In this document: positions 38,381-46,119 of the stretch, one piece after another
Position numbering within the stretch: the stretch's first letter is position 1
How the letters are laid out: every line of letters begins with the position of its first letter
Source of the DNA: Mediterraneibacter massiliensis
GTDB taxonomy: Bacteria > Bacillota > Clostridia > Lachnospirales > Lachnospiraceae
Length of the DNA: 64,000 nucleotides
Assembly (NCBI RefSeq): GCF_001487105.1
Contig: NZ_LN913000.1
Span: 310,001 to 374,000, forward strand
Direction: 5' to 3'
Program-made: the position numbers and the translations under genes
The notes under the pieces: generated by a model
What the model was told of the DNA's origin: nothing
Databases searched by the model: none
The model's input: the letters and a program-made list of their open reading frames with translations, nothing else

Positions 38381-40129
38381 ATGTACGTAAATATCACAGG
38401 TAGTGCAAACAACAAAGATGTATATATTTATCAGTCCTTCCGCAAAGAGAATGGAAAAACTTCCTCCCATATCTATAAAAAATTGGGAAAGATGAACGAT
38501 CTCCTCGCACAATTCGACAATGATAAGGATAAGATGATGGCGTGGGCCAGAAACGAGGCAAAGAAAGAAACCGAACTTTATAATCTGAAAAATGGAAAAG
38601 TATCAGTGGACTTTTCACAAGGAGCTCGCATCCTAAAAAATGAACAGCGCCTTTTTAATACCGGATATCTCTTTCTCCAGTCTCTGGTTACAGAGCTCCG
38701 GCTGGATAAGATCTGTCGGTCGATCAAAAGTCGTCACAAGTATCAGTATGACCTGCTCGCTGTTTTTACGGATCTGATCTATGCACGCATTCTCCATCCT
38801 TCCAGTAAACGTGAAAGCTATGAGTACTGCAAAACTCTGCTGGAACCACCAAAGTATCATTTGCAGGATGTTTACCGCGCCCTTTCTGTTATTGCAGAAG
38901 AATCCGATTTTATACAAAGTGAGTTATACCGGAATTCCAACTTTGTCCATCCCCGGAACAAAAAAATCCTGTACTATGACTGCACAAACTTCTATTTCGA
39001 GATCGAGCAGGAAGATGAACTACGCAAATACGGCAAAAGCAAAGAACACCGACCAAATCCGATTGTCACCATGGGATTATTTATGGATGCGGATGGAATT
39101 CCTCTGTCTTTCGATATTTTTCCCGGAAACCAGAATGAGCAGACCACTTTAAAACCGTTAGAGCAAAAGATCATCCGGGATTTCAACTGCAGCGAATTTA
39201 TTTTCTGTTCAGACAGTGGATTGGGTTCTCACAACAACCGCCGCTTCAACAGTTTCAACCACAGGGCTTATGTAATCACACATTCCCTGAAAAAAATGAA
39301 GGCGGAAGAGCGAAAAGAAGCGATGAATCCCACACAGTTCCGCAAGATAGGAGCACAGAAGTTCATCGACCTTCGTACACTGGATGAAACAGATGAAGAA
39401 ATCTATAACTCCGTTTACTATAAGGAATATCCCCTTATAACAGGAGATATGGATGAGACACTGATTGTTACCTATTCTCCGAAATATGCTGCTTACCAGA
39501 GAAAGCTCCGGGAATGTCAGATTGAACGGGCACAAAAGATCTTGGATTCACCAGGAAAAAAGAGAAAAGGAACAAACCAAAATGACCCTATGCGGTTTGT
39601 AAAACGTACGACTGTTACCAAAGATGGAGAGATTGCTGAAAAAACAGTGTATGGACTTGATCAGGAACAGATAGAAAAAGAAGCAATGTATGATGGGTTC
39701 TACGCAGTAGTGACGAATCTGGAAGGAGACGTGGGTGATATCATCCGGATTAATCAGCAGCGTTGGGAAATAGAGGAAAACTTCCGGATCATGAAAGATG
39801 AACTCGGCTCCCGTCCCGCATTTGTCCGCCGAGAAGATCGGATCAAAGCCCATTTCATGACTTGCTATATCAGCCTGATTATTTATCGGCTCTTAGAGAA
39901 AAAGATTGGGAACAGATTCACTTGTGACCAGATCATCCAAACTCTGCGGGCCATGAATATGACCTTTTTAAGTGCTGCCAGTAGTTATATTCCTTCGTAT
40001 ACTCGCACGGAACTTACAGATGCTCTGCATCAGAGTTTTGGATTCCGTACGGATTACGAGATCATTACGAAAGCCTCTATGCGAACAATCATTAAAAATA
40101 CAAAAATTTTAAAAAGACCTGAAATATAG
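38381..40129 (+). CDS. IS1634-family transposase
   Basis: A 582-residue DDE transposase that looks intact. Visible blocks are KILYYDCTNFYFEIEQEDEL (first Asp), IVTMGLFMDADGIPLSFDIF, PGNQNEQTTLKPLEQKI, FIFCSDSGLGSHNNRRFNSF (second Asp), and the C-terminal INQQRWEIEENFRIMKDELG with the catalytic Glu, then HFMTCYISLIIYRLLEKKIG. The promoter probably uses an extended -10 (TGATATAAT at 38352-38360). GAGG precedes the ATG. Confidence 0.95.
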   Translation: MYVNITGSANNKDVYIYQSFRKENGKTSSHIYKKLGKMNDLLAQFDNDKDKMMAWARNEAKKETELYNLKNGKVSVDFSQGARILKNEQRLFNTGYLFLQSLVTELRLDKICRSIKSRHKYQYDLLAVFTDLIYARILHPSSKRESYEYCKTLLEPPKYHLQDVYRALSVIAEESDFIQSELYRNSNFVHPRNKKILYYDCTNFYFEIEQEDELRKYGKSKEHRPNPIVTMGLFMDADGIPLSFDIFPGNQNEQTTLKPLEQKIIRDFNCSEFIFCSDSGLGSHNNRRFNSFNHRAYVITHSLKKMKAEERKEAMNPTQFRKIGAQKFIDLRTLDETDEEIYNSVYYKEYPLITGDMDETLIVTYSPKYAAYQRKLRECQIERAQKILDSPGKKRKGTNQNDPMRFVKRTTVTKDGEIAEKTVYGLDQEQIEKEAMYDGFYAVVTNLEGDVGDIIRINQQRWEIEENFRIMKDELGSRPAFVRREDRIKAHFMTCYISLIIYRLLEKKIGNRFTCDQIIQTLRAMNMTFLSAASSYIPSYTRTELTDALHQSFGFRTDYEIITKASMRTIIKNTKILKRPEI

Positions 40130-40150
40130 CACATATCGATGCAAGACAAG

Positions 40151-40197
40151 AAACGGCTACACCTCCCATATTTACTGGGTTTGTAGCCGTTTTTTTC
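40151..40197 (+). terminator. Terminator at the right end of the IS1634 element
   Basis: AAACGGCTACA pairs with TGTAGCCGTTT and is followed by a T run. It should keep transposase transcription from entering the enolase-like gene. Confidence 0.9.
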
Positions 40198-40219
40198 TCT
40201 TCTAACTGTCAAAGACGGG

Positions 40220-40406
40220 ATTGTAACGTGTCGAATATGAAAAGTCAACGCATTAAGAGTCGGTTATCGGGAAATACTATTTTTCCGTAAGGAGGACGAA
40301 ATCTATGTATCGCTATTTACCGATTCGAGATATTTACGCGAGAGAAATCACAGATTCCAGAGGTAACCCTGCTTTTGAGGCAGAAGTTCTGGCAGGAGAG
40401 GATATT
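40220..40406. repeat. 187-bp target-site duplication, right copy
   Basis: Identical to 38060-38246. It restores the upstream region and 5' end of the enolase-like gene and carries a second yitT promoter that now points leftward into the IS. Confidence 0.95.
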
Positions 40407-41576
40407 GTAGGCAGGGCATCTGTGTCGGCAGGAATTCTTGCAGAAGGCTATGAAGCCGCAAGATCAAGAGACTGGAAAAACGGAAATATGGAAAGAACCA
40501 TGGAACAGGCGGTAGAATATGTCAATGCTGAGTTAGCGCAGGCTATACTGGGGCTGAATGTATTTGACCAGGCGGAACTGGACAAAGTGTTGTCAAAGTC
40601 AGCATGTAACTTTGACAAAAGAAATCTGAGAGTGAATACGATCTTAGGAATCTCGATGGCAGCGGCACGTACGGCGGCGACAGCGCTTAAACTTCCGCTT
40701 TACAGGTATCTGGGAGGAATGAGGACAAAGAGAATGCCAATCCCTATGTTCAGCATTTTAGACGGCGGCATATATGCAGAGAATACATTCGATATACAAG
40801 AAGTTCTGCTCATACCTGGAAAAACAAAGAATTACAGAGAAGGTTTTTGTATCTGTACAAAAGTTTATCAGAGTCTAAAAGAACTTTTGAAAGAAAAAAC
40901 AGATATCGTGCGTACAGGTGTTGCGGGAGGATTTGCTCCGGATCTGACAGATGTGAAGGAAGCGCTGGAATTAACAGAAGAAGCAGTAAAAAGAGCGGGC
41001 TGCCAGATGAAACAGGATATTTCCATTGTTCTTCATACAGCGGCTTCCAGGCTGTATAATGCAGACAGAAAAGTATACGATTTTCCGGGAGAGAGTAAGA
41101 GAAAGGGGCAGAAGATCCTAAGGAGTACAGAAGAATGGATTTCTTATTATGAAGAATTGGCAGAACGTTTTCCGATAGATCTGATAGAAGAACCATTGGG
41201 GAACAATGACAGGGAAGGATGGGAGAAGATAGAAGAACGTCTGGGCGGAAAAGTACAGCTGGCAGCAGATGTTCCGTGCACAGAGGATATACAGAACTCT
41301 GCTAAGGAAGGGCAAGTAAAAACAGTCGATACAGTTGTGCTGAACCTTGCGCAGATGGGGACACTCAGCGAAGCGTTGGACGTATCGGAGAGTGCAAGAA
41401 AGGCAGGGAAGCAGACCATACTTTCCTGTCGCTGCGGAGGGACAGAGGATACAATGCTTGCAGACGCTGCCGTGGCATTTCGGACAGATTATATCAAAGT
41501 AGGAGCACCTTGGGGAACAGAGCGGACAGCACAATATAACCAGCTTCTTAGAATAGAAGAAGATATGGGATTTTAA
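40305..41576 (+). CDS. Enolase-like protein, probably not an active enolase
   Basis: A 423-residue enolase homologue (DSRGNP, NTILGISMAAARTAA, LPLYRYLGG, DIQE, GTEDT, IKVGAP, YNQLLRIEE). Compared with known enolases many catalytic residues are changed. The SGAST loop is SAGILAEG. The HADN His is Y157. DEGGFAP has become VAGGFAP, so the acid Glu is A207. The metal Asp of MDAAS is H244. The catalytic Lys of IKVNQIGT is N347. SHRSG is SCRCG. E295, D322, R376 and K398 remain. Glycolytic enolase activity is therefore unlikely; a binding or moonlighting role is possible. GTAAGGAGG precedes the ATG. The gene survived IS insertion through the 187-bp duplication. Confidence 0.85.
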   Translation: MYRYLPIRDIYAREITDSRGNPAFEAEVLAGEDIVGRASVSAGILAEGYEAARSRDWKNGNMERTMEQAVEYVNAELAQAILGLNVFDQAELDKVLSKSACNFDKRNLRVNTILGISMAAARTAATALKLPLYRYLGGMRTKRMPIPMFSILDGGIYAENTFDIQEVLLIPGKTKNYREGFCICTKVYQSLKELLKEKTDIVRTGVAGGFAPDLTDVKEALELTEEAVKRAGCQMKQDISIVLHTAASRLYNADRKVYDFPGESKRKGQKILRSTEEWISYYEELAERFPIDLIEEPLGNNDREGWEKIEERLGGKVQLAADVPCTEDIQNSAKEGQVKTVDTVVLNLAQMGTLSEALDVSESARKAGKQTILSCRCGGTEDTMLADAAVAFRTDYIKVGAPWGTERTAQYNQLLRIEEDMGF

Positions 41577-41789
41577 ACGTTTGACAGACCTGCTGGGGTA
41601 TGTTACGCTCTGTTTACAGGTGTATACGTATTTTCGTGCAGTCAGTGCTGCCTGCTGTTTAAGCGTGAGCGGACTGTCTAGGAAAAGGCGGCTGTCGTGC
41701 GGACAGGAGAATATCGGCATACAAAGAGACAGATTCTTGCTGTATGCCGATTTGTGTACAGGATAAAGAAAAAGGGTGGGAGAGAAGAA

Positions 41790-42299
41790 ATGAAATATGA
41801 AAAGTTATCCATAAGAGCGCTTTACTGTATGTATGTGGCGGGGATACTCGTATGTGCGGTTTCGCTTGTAGTCATAGGCGCAGTAAATTATTTCTGGATA
41901 TTTCCGGAAAACATCAGAATTGGAAAGGCTATATCCGTGCTCCTTATAGTATTGCTGCTGCTGGATACGCTTATCAGTCCGTATTTTCGTTATCATAGAT
42001 ACCGCTACAGTATCAATGAAGAGTGTATTGATATACGGGAAGGCTACTTGTTCATAAAAAGAAATATTGTTCCGATCGAGCGTTTACATAAGCTGAAAAC
42101 AGTAAAAGGACCGATCGATCAGCTTTTTAAAGTGGAAAAGGTGGTCGTTACTACAGGTGGAGGTGATGTTACGATTTCTTTCCTGGAAGAAAAACGGGCG
42201 GAACAGATCGCAGAATCTCTGCGCAGGCGTATCAATGAGATTGCGGCAGAACAAAAGGAGAAGGACAGAAGTGATGAAGGAAGAGAAGGAGAGGTTTAG
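41790..42299 (+). CDS. Bacterial PH-domain membrane protein (YdbS-like)
   Basis: A 169-residue protein. The start at 41790 (MKYEKLSIRALYCMYVAGIL) has GGTGGGAGAG upstream. Two hydrophobic segments are followed by a bPH_2 domain: RYRYSINEECIDIREGYLFI, KRNIVPIERLHKLKTVKGPI, QLFKVEKVVVTTGGGDVTI, the classic pattern of YdbS. It overlaps the next gene by 26 bases, and the two probably act as a pair, as YdbS/YdbT do in other Firmicutes. Function poorly known; linked in Bacillus to resistance against some antimicrobial peptides. Confidence 0.88.
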   Translation: MKYEKLSIRALYCMYVAGILVCAVSLVVIGAVNYFWIFPENIRIGKAISVLLIVLLLLDTLISPYFRYHRYRYSINEECIDIREGYLFIKRNIVPIERLHKLKTVKGPIDQLFKVEKVVVTTGGGDVTISFLEEKRAEQIAESLRRRINEIAAEQKEKDRSDEGREGEV

Positions 42300-43773
42300 A
42301 AATCACATATCGATCGTTCTGGAGCAGTTTGGCAGCTTTTTTTATATTGTTTTGATTATGGTGGTCAGTGGCCTTGCGCAGAACCTGGAACGGCTCAAAA
42401 GCGAAGATTTTCAATTTTTGTTTACAGACAGAGCGTTTATAGGGGCGCTTGTCTGCCTGTTTGTTATATTCTTACTCATAGGAAGAAATCTGTTTGTGTG
42501 GGCAAAAACATACATATCCGTTCAGGATCAGGCGATTGTTATTGAATGTAACACACTCAATAAAAGAAAGCATACGATCGGGATCAAAAATATATCTAAC
42601 ATCAATACAGAACAGAACTTGTTTGAAATGCTGATCGGGACATATAAAGTAAAATTGGATACGAACAGTTTGTCGACAGCAGATAAAACGGATGTGAAGA
42701 TCGTGCTGAAAAAGAAAGACGCACTTCGATTTTGTGAGCAGATCACACAAATGCTCCTGCAATATCAGAATCCGGACATGGAAGAAGCGACGGTACAAGA
42801 ACAAGGGAAAAAAGAAGAGATTTTGTATGATATTACGACAGATCTTGCCGGCCTGTGTGTGCATGGACTGTTTTCCATCAGTATTTTGTCGCTCTTTCTT
42901 ACAATAGCTGGCGCAGTAGGCGCAGTGGCAGTACTTATCGGGATCATCAGGGAGCCGAGTGGCGTGCAGACGATCCTGGGAGCGTTCGCAAGTATACTGA
43001 TCGCCGCGTCTGTATTTTTTTCTGCTTTTTGGGATACGATAAAGGGTTTTATACAGTATTATGATTTCCGGGCAAAGAGGCAAAATGATAAGATCTATCT
43101 TTGCTATGGTCTTTTAAAAAAAGTAAGCTATACGATCCCGGTCGATAAGATCCAGGCGCTCAAGATACACCAGACAATGCTGGCAAGAATAGCAGGGCGA
43201 TACATGGTGGAAGTCGTCAATGTAGGGATGAATGACGAGGCGGGACAGAAAGCTTTTCTTGTCCTGTACAGCACAAAAGAACAGCTGAAAGACAAAATAC
43301 ATTGCCTTCTTCCAGAGTTTAGGGATGCGGTGGATCTGGAAATCAAAAGACAGCCGGGGACAGTCTGGGCGGCATGGCTGTTTCCTTTCAGTATTTTTAT
43401 CGTATGTACAGCCGCAGTGTGTATGACGTGTATAGCGTACCGGCCTGCATATGCTCTCTGGCTTTTAGGAGCGGAGGCAGGAATCCTTGTCACAGCAGTA
43501 CTCTGCATGTTTTTAAAGTATAGAACTGCCGGAATAGGAATGGACAGTATGTTTCTGAAAATATGCGGAGGATACGCAGGACGACATTATGTCTTGCTGC
43601 GGTATAACAGGATCCAGTACCTGGAGACGTCGCAGAATTTCCTGGCAAAAATGTGCAGGATCGAAAAAGGTGAGCTGAAACTGCTTGCATCTGCGGCCGA
43701 ATCTTCACAAACACTGCCCTATTTTCGTTCGGAGCACACAGAGCAGATAAGGAAGCGGATGCTAAAAAATTGA
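42274..43773 (+). CDS. Bacterial PH-domain membrane protein (YdbT-like)
   Basis: A 499-residue protein. The start at 42274 (MKEEKERFRNHISIV) has AAAAGGAGAAGG upstream inside the previous gene. Pairs of hydrophobic segments alternate with two or three bPH_2 domains (ISVQDQAIVIECNTLNKRKH, then NLFEMLIGTYKVKLDTNS; GLLKKVSYTIPVDKIQALKI; FLKICGGYAGRHYVLLRYNR). This is the YdbT architecture. It is translated with its YdbS-like partner. Confidence 0.88.
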   Translation: MKEEKERFRNHISIVLEQFGSFFYIVLIMVVSGLAQNLERLKSEDFQFLFTDRAFIGALVCLFVIFLLIGRNLFVWAKTYISVQDQAIVIECNTLNKRKHTIGIKNISNINTEQNLFEMLIGTYKVKLDTNSLSTADKTDVKIVLKKKDALRFCEQITQMLLQYQNPDMEEATVQEQGKKEEILYDITTDLAGLCVHGLFSISILSLFLTIAGAVGAVAVLIGIIREPSGVQTILGAFASILIAASVFFSAFWDTIKGFIQYYDFRAKRQNDKIYLCYGLLKKVSYTIPVDKIQALKIHQTMLARIAGRYMVEVVNVGMNDEAGQKAFLVLYSTKEQLKDKIHCLLPEFRDAVDLEIKRQPGTVWAAWLFPFSIFIVCTAAVCMTCIAYRPAYALWLLGAEAGILVTAVLCMFLKYRTAGIGMDSMFLKICGGYAGRHYVLLRYNRIQYLETSQNFLAKMCRIEKGELKLLASAAESSQTLPYFRSEHTEQIRKRMLKN

Positions 43774-43865
43774 AGCGACAAAGAAAAAAAGCAGATTTTT
43801 ATTTATTTAGAGTTATATATATGTTAGAATAAAGCAGCTTAAAAAAATTATATCATTGGGAAGGT

Positions 43866-45713
43866 ATGAATGTGAAGAATATACAAAAAGTGTGTATGAT
43901 TACTTGTATGGTCAGTGTGTTCTCCTTTTTTTGCGGTTCTCTTGGCAGCTATGCAATGGATGCCGCGGGGACAGACAGAGTGGGACAGGTGACAGAATAT
44001 ATAGATGAAGGCGGAGAGAAACGAACTATTTACTGGGCAGATCATATTACGCCCCCGAAGATGGGAGGCGGCGACAGTGAATTTCAAAAACATGAATATG
44101 AGCAGGGCGGTACTAGATATGTAGAATATATAGCTCCCTATACGGCCGGAAATGGGTGGTATGATGTAAATAAGACGCCGGATCAGACCCAGGATGCCAA
44201 TCTGTGTTTTTCTGCCGCTGCTGCTAATACACTTCACTGGTGGCTGGATCAGAATACGACATATATAGACCGGTATCTGGCAGCATATCCGGAAGCGCCG
44301 AAGGCAGAGGAAATACGGGAACTGAAGGGGCAGACTCCGGGACAGCATGACAGTAAGATATATGCGCGGTTTGTAGAACAGTTTGCAAACAGGACGACAG
44401 GAAACTGGCCGGATATCCTGCAGGATCAGTTTATCAACGGATACCCGCCGAAGGAAAACGGCGGTACAAATGATCCAGAGTATGACGGGAAAAAACTTAT
44501 GGAAACAGGGCCGGACAAGCGGGGCGGATTTTTCTATCCTGTATTCGGACCTGATATTTTGACACAGCGCCGTTTCTACGATTTTACAGGGAATTATCAA
44601 AGTATCTCTGCAGACATGAAGCAGTTTTTTGAGCAGGGACAGATCGTTACCCTGACATATAAATTATGGGAAAGCGCTCATGTTGTTACAGTATGGGGCG
44701 CGGAATATGATTCTGCCGGCAATCTCAGCGGCGTATATTTTTCAGACTCAGACGATATGGATGAATATGGCATGCATCGATACCGTGTGGTGAATAAGAA
44801 GGGACAGGCATATGTCACAACCGATATGTCGGATGACGGGGGCGGAAGTCCGATCACCTGTCTTACAACTCTTTCGACAGGAACCAGGTATTGGGAGAAG
44901 GTGTTAACTCCGACAGAACTTGAACTTGTATGGGGAGATACGCAGTTTGTGTATAATGGCAGTCCTCAGATACCGACGCTTACTGCAGGAAATATTGCTG
45001 ACGGAGATGATGCATGGCTTTCGGTAAAGGGAGAAGGCGTAGAAGTGGGGACATATTCCGCCAGTGCGATGTTAAGTGGAAATGATGCCGGTAAATACAG
45101 TCTGCCGGCTGAAGACGCCGGGGTATCTTTTGTGATTACACAGTCAGGAACTGTATTTGAGGGAGGGGTGAAGGCCTATCTCGGTACGAAAGAAACAACG
45201 GATGTACAGTATGGAGATACGATCACGATAAAGGTATCTCCAAGAGCGACGGGAAACGCACCGGATTCATCAGAGCCGCCGAGTGTTTCGGTAAAACCGA
45301 CCAATGGACAAGTAACATTTTTCGCAGGCGGTCAAAAGCTGAACGAGGCGGTAAATACAGATGAAAATGGTGTATATACGCTGACGTATGATACGAAAAA
45401 AGGCGCGCTTAAAGCAGGTGCCAATCAGCTGACAGTAAAATTTCATGATGACAAAAATATGGCAGATCACGAGGAAAAACTTACGATCTTTGTGAAAGCG
45501 GCAGAGCATATTCCAGGTGGGGAAGAACCACCTGCGCAGGAAGGAAATGGGGAAAAGGCGCCTGTATATGGAGAAAACGGGGAAAAGGCAGACCGTGCAG
45601 ATAGGGCTGTAAAAACAGGCGATGATACGTCTGGTCTTATATGGATGTTTATATCTGCAGGGGCGGCGGCTGTTGTATATGGTCTGTATGTGCGAAATAG
45701 AAAAAAGGCATAG
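43866..45713 (+). CDS. IdeS/Mac-family surface cysteine protease (predicted immunoglobulin protease)
   Basis: A 615-residue exported protein. Residues 1-30 form a signal peptide. The catalytic domain (about 55-345) follows IdeS closely: GWYDVNKT (IdeS GWYDITKT) with oxyanion-hole K103, the nucleophile C114 in NLCFSAAAANTLHWWLDQN, DSKIYARF, FINGY, KRGGFFYPVF, catalytic H272 in AHVVTVWGAEYDSAGNL, D294/D296 in YFSDSDD, and LTTLSTG. An MBG-like domain (about 352-426), a Big-type Ig-like domain (about 450-545), a charged linker, then a sorting-type end (VKTGDDT, hydrophobic stretch, RNRKKA) follow. IdeS cuts the IgG hinge; target here is inferred. Confidence 0.9.
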   Translation: MNVKNIQKVCMITCMVSVFSFFCGSLGSYAMDAAGTDRVGQVTEYIDEGGEKRTIYWADHITPPKMGGGDSEFQKHEYEQGGTRYVEYIAPYTAGNGWYDVNKTPDQTQDANLCFSAAAANTLHWWLDQNTTYIDRYLAAYPEAPKAEEIRELKGQTPGQHDSKIYARFVEQFANRTTGNWPDILQDQFINGYPPKENGGTNDPEYDGKKLMETGPDKRGGFFYPVFGPDILTQRRFYDFTGNYQSISADMKQFFEQGQIVTLTYKLWESAHVVTVWGAEYDSAGNLSGVYFSDSDDMDEYGMHRYRVVNKKGQAYVTTDMSDDGGGSPITCLTTLSTGTRYWEKVLTPTELELVWGDTQFVYNGSPQIPTLTAGNIADGDDAWLSVKGEGVEVGTYSASAMLSGNDAGKYSLPAEDAGVSFVITQSGTVFEGGVKAYLGTKETTDVQYGDTITIKVSPRATGNAPDSSEPPSVSVKPTNGQVTFFAGGQKLNEAVNTDENGVYTLTYDTKKGALKAGANQLTVKFHDDKNMADHEEKLTIFVKAAEHIPGGEEPPAQEGNGEKAPVYGENGEKADRADRAVKTGDDTSGLIWMFISAGAAAVVYGLYVRNRKKA

Positions 45714-45741
45714 GCAGCTGCACACTCTACTGAAAAGGTGG

Positions 45742-45770
45742 TTGCAAATTATGGATAACTGTGATAAACT
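45742..45770 (+). promoter_or_regulatory. Promoter of secG
   Basis: TTGCAA at 45742-45747, a 17-base spacer and TAAACT at 45765-45770. A small inverted repeat (GTGATAAAC with GTTTATCCAC) overlaps the -10. Confidence 0.5.
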
Positions 45771-45800
45771 AATTTTGGTTTATCCACAGGAGGTGTAAGG

Positions 45801-46043
45801 ATGGATATATTAAAAATTATTTTGACGATAATATTTGTTATAGATTGTATTGCATTATCAGCAATTATTCTTTTGCAGGAAGGGAAATCAGCTGGTTTGG
45901 GAACGATCAGCGGAGCTGCAGATTCATATTGGGGGCAGAATAAAGGACGCTCTATGGAAGGTGCGCTTGTAAAGTCTACGAAGTTTCTTGCGGTGTTGTT
46001 TTTGGTGCTGGCTTTGGTTTTGAACCTGGGAGTATTTAACTAA
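45801..46043 (+). CDS. secG: SecG, preprotein translocase subunit
   Basis: An 80-residue protein with two membrane segments (ILKIILTIIFVIDCIALSAI, FLAVLFLVLALVLNLGVF) joined by the conserved cytoplasmic loop LLQEGKSAGLGTISGAAD then YWGQNKGRSMEG. It assists the SecYEG channel. AGGAGGTG precedes the ATG. It lies ahead of rnr and smpB, the standard Firmicute order secG-rnr-smpB. Confidence 0.96.
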   Translation: MDILKIILTIIFVIDCIALSAIILLQEGKSAGLGTISGAADSYWGQNKGRSMEGALVKSTKFLAVLFLVLALVLNLGVFN

Positions 46044-46057
46044 GAAGATGAAATGAC

Positions 46058-46093
46058 AAAACACTCTATACGGATGCTATAGGGTGTTTTTTC
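46058..46093 (+). terminator. Terminator/attenuator between secG and rnr
   Basis: AAAACACTCTAT pairs with ATAGGGTGTTTT and runs into six T. Because rnr has no other clear promoter, it may work as a partial attenuator. Confidence 0.8.
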
Positions 46094-46119
46094 TATATGT
46101 ATTACGGAAAGGTGGATAT

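Larger units (their letters stand above)
38247..40219. mobile_element. IS1634-family insertion sequence, 1,973 bp
   Basis: Bounded exactly by the 187-bp direct repeats. The imperfect terminal inverted repeats share TTTGACAGTT and an AAGAAAAAAAC-like segment. A small hairpin-plus-T terminator lies just inside the left end (about 38286-38310) and a strong one inside the right end. One intact transposase runs left to right. Confidence 0.92.

Noticed and set aside
43848..44600. 250-codon open frame on the minus strand
   Set aside because: Antisense to the well-supported IdeS-like protease; no ribosome site or domain.
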